Positions 1 through 8,540 of a stretch of DNA of 34,412 nucleotides are shown piece after piece. The stretch lies in NCBI RefSeq assembly GCF_003003845.1, contig NZ_PVWO01000012.1, forward strand, positions 1-34,412, given 5' to 3'. The stretch comes from Chamaesiphon polymorphus CCALA 037. GTDB lineage: Bacteria; Cyanobacteriota; Cyanobacteriia; Cyanobacteriales; Chamaesiphonaceae. A program made the translations under genes and the position numbers. The notes under the pieces were generated by a model. That model made no database searches and had not been told where the DNA came from. It saw only the letters and a program-made list of their open reading frames with translations. Each line of letters opens with the position of its first letter. The first letter of the stretch is position 1.

Positions 1-2981
1 AGTGAAATCGGATTGCCCGCATTGTTCCAGTTTTCTAGCAGACGGATATAGTTATTGACGCCACCACTATATCTGTTATTTAATGTGCTGCTAGCGTTGT
101 AACCTCTCCCAGTACCAAGATTTCCATTACTAACATCAGTATTTGACAGGAAAGCAGCATTAATTACCATTGGTATATTCACGATATTGGCTCCACCTTC
201 AGCTTCACCAATGCCACAGTTTAGCTGACCACCAGGTACTCCCTCAAGAGGTAGTGGATTGATAATTGTCGGATTGATACAGTTATTTGATAAGACAGTA
301 ATTGTATCAGCAACGATCGATGCAGACTGTCGATTGGGACTGTTGTCTTTAGCTCCAGTTATTGGATCTGTATAACTATTATTGTTGAAATCACCCTGAA
401 CATAGATAGCTTGATCGCTACTCAAAAGCAAGTTATTTGGCAAATAATCTCCACCATTAAAAGCAAACGCAAATGGACTTTTGGGAGAACCTGTAACGCC
501 AGGATATTTTCGGTAATAATCTATAGTTACCTCTCTATCCTCTCCATCAATACGCCTCATTTCTTTGATGGGTTTGTCGATATCTTCAGTAATATCGGTA
601 GCTGAATCGATCGAGCCATCCCCATTTAAGTCGTCGTTAACAGATGCATGAACGATTAAACCGCCCTCTGTTGAATCGATCGAACCTAAACCTATAGTCT
701 GTAAACCTTTAGCTGTTGCTGGAATTGGAATGGTAGTGTCTCGATCGAATGCTCGTCCACTAGTACCGTTGGCAGTATCAAACACAGCTAGAGGATTGAG
801 AACACGTGCCGCATCAAAAGCATTTGCATTATCAAAAGCAGTGGTTCGATCGCCAACATTTGTAGCATAAGCAGTTCTCATATTTGGATCGTCAGCATCA
901 ACATACAACCCATCTCGATTCCAGACAGCTAGACTAGCGATATTAGTCTGGAGTACCGAGATCCATCGCCGCTCGCGACCATCATAAAATCCACTTTGCC
1001 GTTGATTCGTAGTAGTTGCAGCAGTAGTTGTGATTACCTGTTGAATTGGTGCAGGTAAGAACCATGCACCCTGGAGTGCAGCAATTTCATTTGGTGAGAT
1101 GTTTAAAAGAGTCCGTTTATCTTCCCGATTGGCTGTCACTTGTTCGGGAGTCAAAGACGCATCTTCAGGAAACATCCTTTCAAGCTGACGCCTAAATTCA
1201 TTTTCAAAAGCAAATAAGGCGCGTGACTCAACTGCACTGTTAGATAGATCTGTTGCGACCCTAGGACTAGAATAAATTGGATTGTTAAAAGCAGTAGCCA
1301 GTCGATCTACCGGAATTGGTGCTGATGTAGAAACTAGTGCAACTTGGAGAGCGCGAAGAATTTTACTTTTCTTGGTTTCATCATTATTGATATTATTCAA
1401 AGCCGATAAAGCTGGTGGGGGTGCGAACTCCACTGGTCTACCTAAAATTGTGCTCTCAGTACCACGAGCAGGATTGCGAACTGAGGCGGTTGGAAGTGTT
1501 GTGTCTCGAAGAGCAATATTAGGCTGATTGGTATTAGTCAGCACCAGTACGGGTTGTCGGAGGCTTTGAAGTTGGCCTTTGGTGAGCTGGTTACACTTGA
1601 GTGCGCTCAGTCCTTCTCGATCTGGAGCAACATAATTAGCCCCAGGATCGGTACCTTCGGCTGGCGCAGCAGTCGAGCAAGCACCCGTTCCAGTAGTTTT
1701 AATTGCCGTAAAATTGAACGGAATGAATGCTATTGAATTGCCACGATTAGGTACAAAGTCCAGCCGCATGTCGGCTTTGGCATAATATTCCCCGATGTCG
1801 TTTGTTTCATAATTACGCTTTCTGACGTAACTAACTGGTGGAGTCTTCAGCCTGCTGATACCAGACTGTAATTTCTTCTCAAACGTATCAATTTGAGCAC
1901 TAGTCAGAGGATTTGTATTACTAGCACTGTAACCCGGAATGTCTTTACAGTTGCTGTCTGAGGGGAGTGTCACTACACTACTATCCGGACAAATACCAGT
2001 GCCTGTCAGTAACAACCTGGTAATTCCAGTTCGACCGATGCCTGGCGTCCAGGCATCGACTCTGTTATAAATATCTCCTACTGCCGATACTTTAGATAAA
2101 AATCTCGTCAAAGATGGGGTTGTTACGGTGGGTTCTCCGGCTGGTTGGACGTAGATATTGGCATTGGAGTGTACCCAACCTTCAACGTCCATTGGTGATG
2201 TTGAGTTAAACTCCAGATCGCCATTATAAAAAATTGCAAATTGAAACAAAGATATGACTCTATTGGTAAAAGTCATGGACAGGTCTATGTTTGCGCTACT
2301 TCTAGCTGCATTTTCTGCTGGTGTTGCTCCCGATTCTACTGGTTTTTTGGCAGTAGAGCGCAATACATACTGATATTCCAACGCATTCAATCCTTCATAA
2401 TCATCTCCTGTTGGAATTGGTATAGTTCGGGGATCTTTTCTGGTAACCAATGTATAAGCAACATAGCTATTCTGAACTGCATCTTCATCTGTTAGATCTC
2501 CTGTAATGGGATCTCTTTTTTTTCCAGAACTCAATGCAATATTTCCGCCCTCAACAGCACTAGAGATATTATTACTAGACTTAAAACTATAATTTCGACA
2601 CCCCAGAGCATCAGGTCCAGGAGTATCTGATGAAATACCAGCACTAAAACAATCAGTTAAACTTTCACTCTCCGTTTCAGCACTTACCTCTGCAACCCCC
2701 GAATAAGTATCAAGTCTTTTTCTAAACTCAACTGCTCTTCTATTTAGTCCTGACTCAGCCACATAAAAAATACTATTACCATCCACAAACGCATCTGTCC
2801 GGGATTTGGCTAGATTAGTAAAGGTCGTAGCAGCAGCTAAGAGCGATAACATGATAATGGTCAAAATCGAGACCACGACCATCGCATAGCCTTTGTCTGA
2901 TCGACCCTCTTGCTGGGCAATCTGCTGTGCTCGGAGCATGAAGTGGAGAAGGGATCGCTCGGGGTTAATTTGCTTATTCAT
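1..2981 (-). CDS. hpsA: HpsA-like hormogonium polysaccharide/pseudopilin-type secreted protein, 3' end outside window
   Basis: The minus strand is open from an ATG at 2981 to the window edge (993 codons); I checked the frame near 2580, 2040, 1140, 600 and 5. The protein starts with a short basic leader (MNKQINPERS) and then KGYAMVVVSIL at about residues 30-40. This is a prepilin-like cleavage site (G31-Y32) followed by one hydrophobic helix to about residue 54. The rest is a long Thr/Asn/Ser-rich exported domain, with an acidic DLNGDGSID stretch that could bind calcium. This plan matches cyanobacterial HpsA, a pseudopilin-like protein of the hormogonium polysaccharide secretion locus, which would be processed by prepilin peptidase and exported through the type IV pilus-like machinery. 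The family call is from memory. No strong ribosome binding site is visible. The C-terminus and any hps partners lie beyond position 1. Confidence 0.75.
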   Translation of the reverse strand, partial: MNKQINPERSLLHFMLRAQQIAQQEGRSDKGYAMVVVSILTIIMLSLLAAATTFTNLAKSRTDAFVDGNSIFYVAESGLNRRAVEFRKRLDTYSGVAEVSAETESESLTDCFSAGISSDTPGPDALGCRNYSFKSSNNISSAVEGGNIALSSGKKRDPITGDLTDEDAVQNSYVAYTLVTRKDPRTIPIPTGDDYEGLNALEYQYVLRSTAKKPVESGATPAENAARSSANIDLSMTFTNRVISLFQFAIFYNGDLEFNSTSPMDVEGWVHSNANIYVQPAGEPTVTTPSLTRFLSKVSAVGDIYNRVDAWTPGIGRTGITRLLLTGTGICPDSSVVTLPSDSNCKDIPGYSASNTNPLTSAQIDTFEKKLQSGISRLKTPPVSYVRKRNYETNDIGEYYAKADMRLDFVPNRGNSIAFIPFNFTAIKTTGTGACSTAAPAEGTDPGANYVAPDREGLSALKCNQLTKGQLQSLRQPVLVLTNTNQPNIALRDTTLPTASVRNPARGTESTILGRPVEFAPPPALSALNNINNDETKKSKILRALQVALVSTSAPIPVDRLATAFNNPIYSSPRVATDLSNSAVESRALFAFENEFRRQLERMFPEDASLTPEQVTANREDKRTLLNISPNEIAALQGAWFLPAPIQQVITTTAATTTNQRQSGFYDGRERRWISVLQTNIASLAVWNRDGLYVDADDPNMRTAYATNVGDRTTAFDNANAFDAARVLNPLAVFDTANGTSGRAFDRDTTIPIPATAKGLQTIGLGSIDSTEGGLIVHASVNDDLNGDGSIDSATDITEDIDKPIKEMRRIDGEDREVTIDYYRKYPGVTGSPKSPFAFAFNGGDYLPNNLLLSSDQAIYVQGDFNNNSYTDPITGAKDNSPNRQSASIVADTITVLSNNCINPTIINPLPLEGVPGGQLNCGIGEAEGGANIVNIPMVINAAFLSNTDVSNGNLGTGRGYNASSTLNNRYSGGVNNYIRLLENWNNAGNPIS

Positions 2982-3646
2982 TGTCTGTTTATAGCGTTTC
3001 AGGGATGGGATACCCGACCATTTGAGAGAATGAGTCGAGTTTAGAAATTTATATATAGTTGACAAATATTATGGAAGTGACCTAAAAGACCAGATTGCAG
3101 TTCTGGCCTCATCTGAGCATAATTACTGAAGATCGATCGGTCGATCCCCTGTATCGCCAGCGTGAAACACAATCGGTCAGCTTGTCTCTATATTGCCCAA
3201 AATCCAGATCGAATCTGTCACCGATCGACATTAAATTACTTCCAGTCAAGATTTTGGAGATGCAGTGTGGCAATATTAGTTCATATCTTAATTACGAAAC
3301 CGCCTAGAAAGTGCGATCGCGATCGCATTTGCCTATGTATTTAAACGGGCGCATCTAGCGATTTGCATCATCAGCACAGCACTGATGTAGACCCGCCAGA
3401 AACCGCGACCGCGATCGTTAAGCCAAACCACTTGAGGAGCAGATTGGTTTGACGTGATACCTAAGACTTCATCTAACGGCACACTCAAACTGACTTGACA
3501 GTTTTTAGTAGTGCATTTTCCTACTCTTCGCTTTCATTTGATGCGCCCCAGGAGTACCCGTCCTCCCACTCCATTCCCAACTAACTAGATCTCAACCTTA
3601 TATTCAATTCAAATTGGAGATCGATCGATTGACAAATTCAGATGCA
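2982..3646. other. Intergenic region between divergent genes, no confident gene
   Basis: About 660 bases upstream of both the HpsA-like gene (minus) and the ligase gene (plus), so promoters of both should lie here. It is rich in GATCGATC and GCGATCGC palindromes around 3132-3150 and 3313-3330. The plus-strand ORFs here are short, overlap each other and look non-coding. On the minus strand 3533-3333 is open for 66 codons and reads VPLDEVLGITSN followed by WLNDRGRGFWRVYI, which looks protein-like. It lacks a good ATG start, so it could be a gene remnant; I do not call it as a gene. Confidence 0.5.
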
Positions 3647-4369
3647 ATGTGGAGGTTAATTCCCACTATCGATGCTACCGGAACGATACAAATGGCGATC
3701 GATCGGTGGTTATTACACCAACATATTCTAGGCAAAATTCCACCGACATTACGCTTTTATACTTGGTCGCAACCGACGATTTCATTAGGATATCACCAAC
3801 GACACTATCCCGAGCATTGGGCATCTCTAGTCTGGCACGAACGACCGATCGATATCGTCAAACGTCCCACAGGTGGACGCGCCGTATTACATCAAGGCGA
3901 TCTGACTTATGCTTTCATCGGTTCGGGATTTACAGGTAAAAGAGTCGAAATATATCAGCAAATTTGTCAGTTTCTCATCGACGGCTGGCGATCGATCGAT
4001 ATCGATCTACAATATGGTACGGCAGGAACGGGTTATATTCACAATCCTAATTGTTTCGGTACTGCTACCAGTGCGGATCTAGTTTGTGCTGACGGTTATA
4101 AACTTATCGGTAGTGCCCAACTGATAAAATCTGGGGCAATTCTCCAACATGGTTCGATGCGACTCAATCCTGATATAGAGTTATTTGAAAAAGTCTTTGG
4201 CGAATCGATATCTCATCCACCTGCATCGATTTTACAGTTAAGTACTCAAACGATTATTGATGCTCTGACTGATGCGGCACGAAGCAATTTTAAGATAGAT
4301 TTCGATCTTCGAGAATTATCCGATCGAGAATGGTCTGAAATTAAGAGTCAAGAGCTAGCTTTAGATTGA
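3647..4369 (+). CDS. Lipoate/octanoate protein ligase family protein (LplA/LipM-like)
   Basis: This is a 240-residue protein of the BPL/LplA/LipB fold, which attaches lipoyl or octanoyl groups to E2 and H-protein lysines. Seen in the sequence: RPTGGRAVLH near residues 73-82 (the family's RRxTGG ligand loop), a Cys in NPNCFG near 136 at the position of the LipM acyl-thioester cysteine, and GYKLIGSAQ near 150-158. The cysteine favours a LipM-type octanoyltransferase over an ATP-dependent ligase, but this is inference. I prefer the ATG at 3647 (MWRLIP). The frame is open upstream to a TTG at 3614 that has no ribosome binding site, and the 11 extra residues do not look conserved. It stands alone, with nth downstream on the same strand. 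Confidence 0.85.
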   Translation: MWRLIPTIDATGTIQMAIDRWLLHQHILGKIPPTLRFYTWSQPTISLGYHQRHYPEHWASLVWHERPIDIVKRPTGGRAVLHQGDLTYAFIGSGFTGKRVEIYQQICQFLIDGWRSIDIDLQYGTAGTGYIHNPNCFGTATSADLVCADGYKLIGSAQLIKSGAILQHGSMRLNPDIELFEKVFGESISHPPASILQLSTQTIIDALTDAARSNFKIDFDLRELSDREWSEIKSQELALD

Positions 4370-4404
4370 CTGCGTTTGCACGCGATCGCTCTAACCCGAA
4401 AATC

Positions 4405-4536
4405 CTATTTGACTATAGTTTTTGGAGTAGATTTATTGATATCTTTAACTGGTGTGGGTATGAAAAATCCAATTCCACCAAATAAGAAACCAAGTAACAC
4501 GATCGTCAGACCAGCGAAGATTAAAATTTTAGTCAT
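4405..4536 (-). CDS. Small single-helix membrane protein (43 aa), unknown
   Basis: A minus-strand ORF begins at an ATG at 4536 and encodes 43 residues. The N-terminal half (MTKILIFAGLTIVLLG and onward) is one continuous hydrophobic helix with glycines. It is followed by FFIPTPV and a short polar tail containing four lysines. The composition is that of a small inner or thylakoid membrane protein, not random DNA. It is divergent from nth, whose start is 84 bases away. No clear ribosome binding site is seen. I cannot assign it to a family, and chance cannot be excluded at this length. Confidence 0.4.
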   Translation of the reverse strand: MTKILIFAGLTIVLLGFLFGGIGFFIPTPVKDINKSTPKTIVK

Positions 4537-4620
4537 TGTCCGATAATTTTAGATCCATAATAATTAAGATTGCTATTTTAGCAATCCGCCACCTCCCCAG
4601 TCAAACCGAAAAATTCAGAA

Positions 4621-5283
4621 ATGAGCATCGATCGCAAGTGGACATCCAAGAAAAAACGAGCATTAGAAGTATTGCTCAGACTGAAACGACTATATCCAAA
4701 TGCCACTTGTAGTTTAGATTATACAACTCCGGTGCAGCTTTTGGTCGCGACGATTCTCTCGGCGCAGTGTACCGACGAGCGGGTGAATAAAGTTACTCCG
4801 GCATTATTTGCCAAATTTCCTGATGCTCGATCGATGGCGTATGCAGATATTCTAGAGCTTGAAGAATTAGTCCGATCGACTGGATTTTATCATAATAAAG
4901 CTAAAAATATTCAGGGTGCTTGCCGCAAGATCGTTGAAGAGTTCGATGGAGAAGTACCGCAATTAATGGAACAGTTATTGACATTACCAGGCGTAGCTCG
5001 CAAGACTGCTAATGTGGTTTCTGCTCATGCTTTTGGCAATATTCAAGGTGTAACTGTCGATACCCATGTCAAACGATTGACTAATTTACTGGGATTGACT
5101 AGCCATCAAGATCCGATTAAAATCGAGCAAGATTTAATGAAGCTAATTCCTAAAGTTGACTGGGAAAATTTTTCAATCATGACTATTTTTCACGGTCGGG
5201 CTATTTGTAATGCTAGAAAGCCCAATTGTCCTGAATGCGAGCTAGCCGAACTTTGTCCATCGGCAAATCGAGTAGTTAAGTAG
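4621..5283 (+). CDS. nth: Endonuclease III
   Basis: This base-excision-repair DNA glycosylase/AP lyase removes oxidised pyrimidines. The 220-residue protein is the usual length. It has the helix-hairpin-helix LPGVARKTANVV (about 122-133) with catalytic Lys128, and VDTHV with catalytic Asp147. Four cysteines at 196, 203, 206 and 212 are spaced C-x6-C-x2-C-x5-C and form the [4Fe-4S] site. The ATG at 4621 gives MSIDRKWTSKKK, a typical basic N-terminus. The gene stands alone, without a close same-strand partner. By my count 13 of its 25 leucine codons are TTA or CTA, a useful baseline for judging codon bias elsewhere in the window. Confidence 0.95.
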   Translation: MSIDRKWTSKKKRALEVLLRLKRLYPNATCSLDYTTPVQLLVATILSAQCTDERVNKVTPALFAKFPDARSMAYADILELEELVRSTGFYHNKAKNIQGACRKIVEEFDGEVPQLMEQLLTLPGVARKTANVVSAHAFGNIQGVTVDTHVKRLTNLLGLTSHQDPIKIEQDLMKLIPKVDWENFSIMTIFHGRAICNARKPNCPECELAELCPSANRVVK

Positions 5284-5322
5284 GTAGGTATAATTATCGA
5301 TCGAGTAGATTGCTGAAATCTA

Positions 5323-5358
5323 AATTGAAAGGGCTGATATTGCCCAGCACTTCCAATT
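5323..5358 (+). terminator. Imperfect hairpin after nth
   Basis: AATTGAAAGGGCTG at 5323 and CAGCACTTCCAATT at 5345-5358 pair over 14 positions with two mismatches and an 8-base loop. It lies 40 bases after the nth stop. There is no U-run, so a role as intrinsic terminator is weakly supported. Confidence 0.3.
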
Positions 5359-5394
5359 TATGTCGATCGACAAATCAAACCTATTTTATGTTAT

Positions 5395-5456
5395 CTTTCG
5401 ATCTAACCAATCGATCGGGGCTTGCCGAACGCGCTTTCTAGTAAGTAGATCGAAAG
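5395..5456. repeat. 11-bp perfect inverted repeat with 40-bp spacer
   Basis: CTTTCGATCTA (5395-5405) is repeated as its exact reverse complement at 5446-5456. It lies between the convergent ends of nth and the GH57 gene. The spacer holds CGATCGGGG and GAACGCGC. The function is unknown; a bidirectional terminator or a remnant element are both possible. Confidence 0.4.
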
Positions 5457-5483
5457 GCAATTTAATTCAAAAAAAGATATAAA

Positions 5484-6965
5484 TTAACTGACTAGTGCTA
5501 ATCCACGTCGATATAATTCTCGCGCATACTCAGTCCAAGTGCCTTGTCCCCAGTATCGAAAACAACTAGTTTGCACTAACAAATTATAGAGCAAAGCTGC
5601 TTGATAATCCGATCGAGTGGTAACTGCCGGATCGGCAACAACCAGCGCGTCAAACTTTTGATGAAATAGGACGCTAAGCTGCTGCATCGGTTCGAGCACA
5701 TTTTCATATCCTTGTACCCAACTCAGATTATCTGTCCAAGAGGCACCATCCATGTGAAACTTATGGTCGGTTGCTTTTAGTGCCACAATCGCGTTTTCTA
5801 CCGATTTAATATCTGCCTGTTCTGGATTGACTAATTGCCAAATCTTATGCTGTTGGACGCCCTGACAAACTGGATAATCTGCTTCCGTTATACCGATACT
5901 TTCTAAGAGTTCTAAATATTCGGTACCGTTACAGCCAAACACGCCACTATTTTGACCTTTCATTTCATGCCAAGGACGAGGAAAATCGCGGGGGAATTCA
6001 TTCATCATGACACCGCCATTTTCACCATCGGCAATTTGGGTAACGAGACAAGGAATCGATTTGCCTGCTAATTGCTGTTTGCCGCGACTTTTAGCTTCGT
6101 AATAAGGCTGCATTTGGGCGACTAATTTGGTGTCCGAACCTTGGGTTTTAATTAAGGCGGTAATGCTAATTGTCTCACCCTGAGAATTGCGGGCGACTAA
6201 GCGATTGGGCAAGTATTTATTATCTTGAGTTAAACTCGCACCATCGAGCTGTTCGACAGAATGCTCCTGCACCATCAACCAGCGATAACCGCACTCTTTG
6301 AGAGCTTTAATGTACGCATACAGAACGTCGGGATGATTGGGTAGGTGCATCTCTGGTGGTGAGAAACCTTTAACGCGTTTGAGTGCATCCATCCCAAACA
6401 GCTTGGCAAAATGATGTTGCCATGCTTGGATCTGTAATTTAATATCGGGAGTAGGCGTCGAAGGTACCACTGCATGGCTCCACATCGTCCCCAGCCACTC
6501 GACATACGGCTGATACTGTCGATCGCATGTAATCTTTTTCAGGTGGTCTATGACGTCATTTCGCCCCATCTGCTGCAATCCCCACAACAGGTTGCCCGAA
6601 TAATCTAACATGATGCGCGGGTTGCAACCTTGAGCGACTAAATCGGGGATAAATTCACCCATCCGTGCATAGCACCAAGCAAATACGCCAGCGTTATGAT
6701 TGTCGCCTTCGCCTTGATGCTCGAACATAAATTGCAGATGTCCGATAAGTTCGCCTTGCGCGCCAGCCGGAATGGTGGGTTGGTGCATGTGTAGCGCGCA
6801 CGCAAATCCCGCACTCATGTCTTGTAAATGCAGATTGCTAGTCGGGAGAAAGACTAATTCGGTATGGTTGACGGCGGCGTTAATTTCAGCTTCGCGCCCG
6901 CAGATACTAGGAATTTCGGCTCCGATTTGGGCTAACTCGGATGTGGAGGATGAAGTAGAAATCAC
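5484..6965 (-). CDS. Glycoside hydrolase family 57 protein
   Basis: A 493-residue enzyme of GH57, the family of alpha-amylases, 4-alpha-glucanotransferases and branching enzymes acting on alpha-glucans such as glycogen. Motifs seen: CALHMHQPTIP near residues 56-66 (GH57 motif 1, HxHQP), GFSPPEMHLPN near 203-213 with the likely nucleophile Glu, and ADGENGG near 322-328, the likely acid/base Asp region. The exact activity cannot be read from sequence. Translation starts at a GTG (6965) with a good ribosome binding site, AGGAGCCGATCGTG on the coding strand. No neighbouring glycogen gene is in the window, so pathway context is missing. Confidence 0.85.
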   Translation of the reverse strand: MISTSSSTSELAQIGAEIPSICGREAEINAAVNHTELVFLPTSNLHLQDMSAGFACALHMHQPTIPAGAQGELIGHLQFMFEHQGEGDNHNAGVFAWCYARMGEFIPDLVAQGCNPRIMLDYSGNLLWGLQQMGRNDVIDHLKKITCDRQYQPYVEWLGTMWSHAVVPSTPTPDIKLQIQAWQHHFAKLFGMDALKRVKGFSPPEMHLPNHPDVLYAYIKALKECGYRWLMVQEHSVEQLDGASLTQDNKYLPNRLVARNSQGETISITALIKTQGSDTKLVAQMQPYYEAKSRGKQQLAGKSIPCLVTQIADGENGGVMMNEFPRDFPRPWHEMKGQNSGVFGCNGTEYLELLESIGITEADYPVCQGVQQHKIWQLVNPEQADIKSVENAIVALKATDHKFHMDGASWTDNLSWVQGYENVLEPMQQLSVLFHQKFDALVVADPAVTTRSDYQAALLYNLLVQTSCFRYWGQGTWTEYARELYRRGLALVS

Positions 6966-7177
6966 GATCGGCTCCTAATCTGACAATTTCTCTAGAATAC
7001 CAAGCTATATCTAGTTAGACTCGATCGACGGTCTGAAACTTAACTTTGCCTTTAGTGGTGATGAGACGCAAGATCGATTTCCTAAAGCACCGCTAACTCT
7101 AGGCTTGTGTGTCGTCTAACGAAGATCGAACTTTTCAAGCTAAAATAAAAAGAGCAAATTGCAACAAGATAGAACCG

Positions 7178-7294
7178 ATGACAGCTCGTCAAATCCGCTA
7201 CAGTAAAGAAGAATTTGCCCAACGTGGCGATGAGATATATGAATTTCAGGTTCGATTACTTCCGGTCGGCTATGCCAAAATAGATTGGGAGTAA
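7178..7294 (+). pseudogene. Truncated small cyanobacterial protein (N-terminal part only)
   Basis: From the ATG at 7178 the product is 38 residues, MTARQIRYSKEEFAQRGDEI and onward; a GTG at 7109 would add 23 residues. The first 25 residues resemble a small cyanobacterial family I remember that starts (M)TxRxxRYSKEEFARRGDxIYE and normally continues to about 85-90 residues with an AIDxETGxYE motif. Here the match stops after EFQV and the frame ends in LLPVGYAKIDWE, so the C-terminal two thirds are missing. An intact-looking relative lies at 9277-9549. The stop overlaps the start region of the next ORF, so it may still be translated and coupled to it. The family link is from memory. Confidence 0.45.
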
Positions 7295-7602
7295 CTAACT
7301 TGATTTACGGGCCGTTTTATCGAATTGAGGCTAATGAAGAAGTCGTCAAGTCACAAGTTCAAAACAAAGAACTTTGGGGAAAGGTCAGTAGAAACTTTTA
7401 TCAAAGTCCCTATCCCAAAGTCAAAGCATACACAAAATGGATTGGTGGAGAATTAGCAAAAGGGATTGTATTTACAACAGATGTGGCTCCAGACGCCAAT
7501 GCGCCGCCTGGTTGGGCACTTTGGAGTGGAGATCGTGAAGGCATCATCATCGATGGCGATTACGCTAAAATTAAAGTAGTGGAGATAGATTATTACCCAT
7601 GA
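7285..7602 (+). CDS. Unknown small protein, possible stand-alone toxin-like domain
   Basis: An ORF of 105 residues opens with TTG at 7285; a second TTG at 7300 is equally possible and neither has a clear ribosome binding site. The C-terminal half contains KAYTKWIGGELAKGIVFTTD, PDANAPPGWALWSG and DGDYAKIKVVEIDYYP. This Pro/Gly/Trp-rich pattern reminds me of C-terminal toxin domains of polymorphic toxins (FTTD...PP...ALWSG...G), but I cannot name a family. Its TGA overlaps the ATG of the next gene (ATGA at 7599-7602), which implies coupled expression. The lack of an ATG and the broken gene upstream suggest it may be the detached end of a longer protein. Function is unknown. Confidence 0.5.
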   Translation: MGVTNLIYGPFYRIEANEEVVKSQVQNKELWGKVSRNFYQSPYPKVKAYTKWIGGELAKGIVFTTDVAPDANAPPGWALWSGDREGIIIDGDYAKIKVVEIDYYP

Positions 7603-8540
7603 CTCCTAATCCTACTCAAAAGTTGACTCAACTTGAGGATCTAATTCCTGAAACTAACGTAGTTGCGACGATCGAACAGGATGTTGCGACCATAATTAAA
7701 CTGAATAATCTGGAGTTTAGATCGAGCTATGATGACTTGGATTTTTTAGTATTTGCTCTCTTACCGTTGCACTCGAACATTCGAGTTGCGTTAGTCTCTC
7801 ATCAAAATGCTCCGGTTCCTGGTATCGAAATTTGCGTGCGCCACGATCTGCAAGATGTTGGGGAAGCAATCGCTCTAACACTCGATCGATTGAATCTTAC
7901 TCCAGAAGACTTAACTTGGATCGATCCACAATACGAACAGGATTTTTTCAATGCTACCAGCACCCCATTGGACATCGCTTTAAATCCGAGTACAGCAGAA
8001 ATTGAAAGTTTTAGGATAAGTCTATTGAAAAACTTGAAATTATTAAGCGATCTCGGTGTTGATGCATACAATACTATCGAAAATTACGATATCTTAATAC
8101 TACCAGAAAATATTGATAAGTATTCAGAACAATCCGAGCTAAATGATTCGGACGGATCTATCATTCTCGGCAAGCTATTAAAAGAAGAAGGTGCTAGATG
8201 TGCAAACTCTTATAATCTTGGTTTAAATGCTAATGTGTTTGAACGCAGAAGTTCAGAATTGTGGTTAGGTTCAGTATGGGTTCTTAACCATACAGTGCTG
8301 CCATTGTTAATAAGTGTAGTAGGTCGCATGTTAGGGGAAACAGTTCAAAAAAGATTAGAAGCCAATCGACAGATAGAAGATTTTCAATATCTCCAAAATA
8401 CAGATGTGACGATAATTCATGCCAAGCTAAATTTTATAGATAGTAAGATTTCTACTGAAATAAAATTTGATGGTGACGCAGATACATTTCTGAAAATTAT
8501 TAAAAGTATAAATGACGATCGATTATCATCTAAACGATAG
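7599..8540 (+). CDS. Unknown 313-aa protein with immunity-like N-terminal part
   Basis: The gene starts at an ATG overlapping the previous stop by 4 bases. Residues 1-115 form a compact acidic domain with YDDLDFLVFALLPLHS, HQNAPVPGIEICV and LNLTPEDLTWIDPQYE. I remember similar segments in uncharacterised cyanobacterial proteins. The rest has a predicted alpha/beta character, with one hydrophobic stretch (WVLNHTVLPLLISVVGRMLG, about residues 227-246) and no recognisable catalytic motif. It is strongly AT-rich and acidic. Position directly after a possible toxin-like ORF would fit an immunity protein, but this is inference from gene order and composition only. No transposase is adjacent. Confidence 0.6.
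   Translation: MTPNPTQKLTQLEDLIPETNVVATIEQDVATIIKLNNLEFRSSYDDLDFLVFALLPLHSNIRVALVSHQNAPVPGIEICVRHDLQDVGEAIALTLDRLNLTPEDLTWIDPQYEQDFFNATSTPLDIALNPSTAEIESFRISLLKNLKLLSDLGVDAYNTIENYDILILPENIDKYSEQSELNDSDGSIILGKLLKEEGARCANSYNLGLNANVFERRSSELWLGSVWVLNHTVLPLLISVVGRMLGETVQKRLEANRQIEDFQYLQNTDVTIIHAKLNFIDSKISTEIKFDGDADTFLKIIKSINDDRLSSKR

Noticed and set aside
411-2495. Several plus-strand ORFs of 60-84 codons within the first 2.5 kb
   Set aside because: They lie antisense to the HpsA-like gene and have no protein-like composition or known motif.
3313-3330. GCGATCGC clusters as possible regulatory or origin signals
   Set aside because: The same octamer and its core occur all over the window inside and outside genes, as expected for HIP1 in cyanobacteria; no DnaA-box cluster is seen.
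3095-3344. Two overlapping plus-strand ORFs (70 and 60 codons) in the intergenic region
   Set aside because: They overlap in different frames, cover HIP1-rich DNA and have no ribosome binding site or familiar motif.
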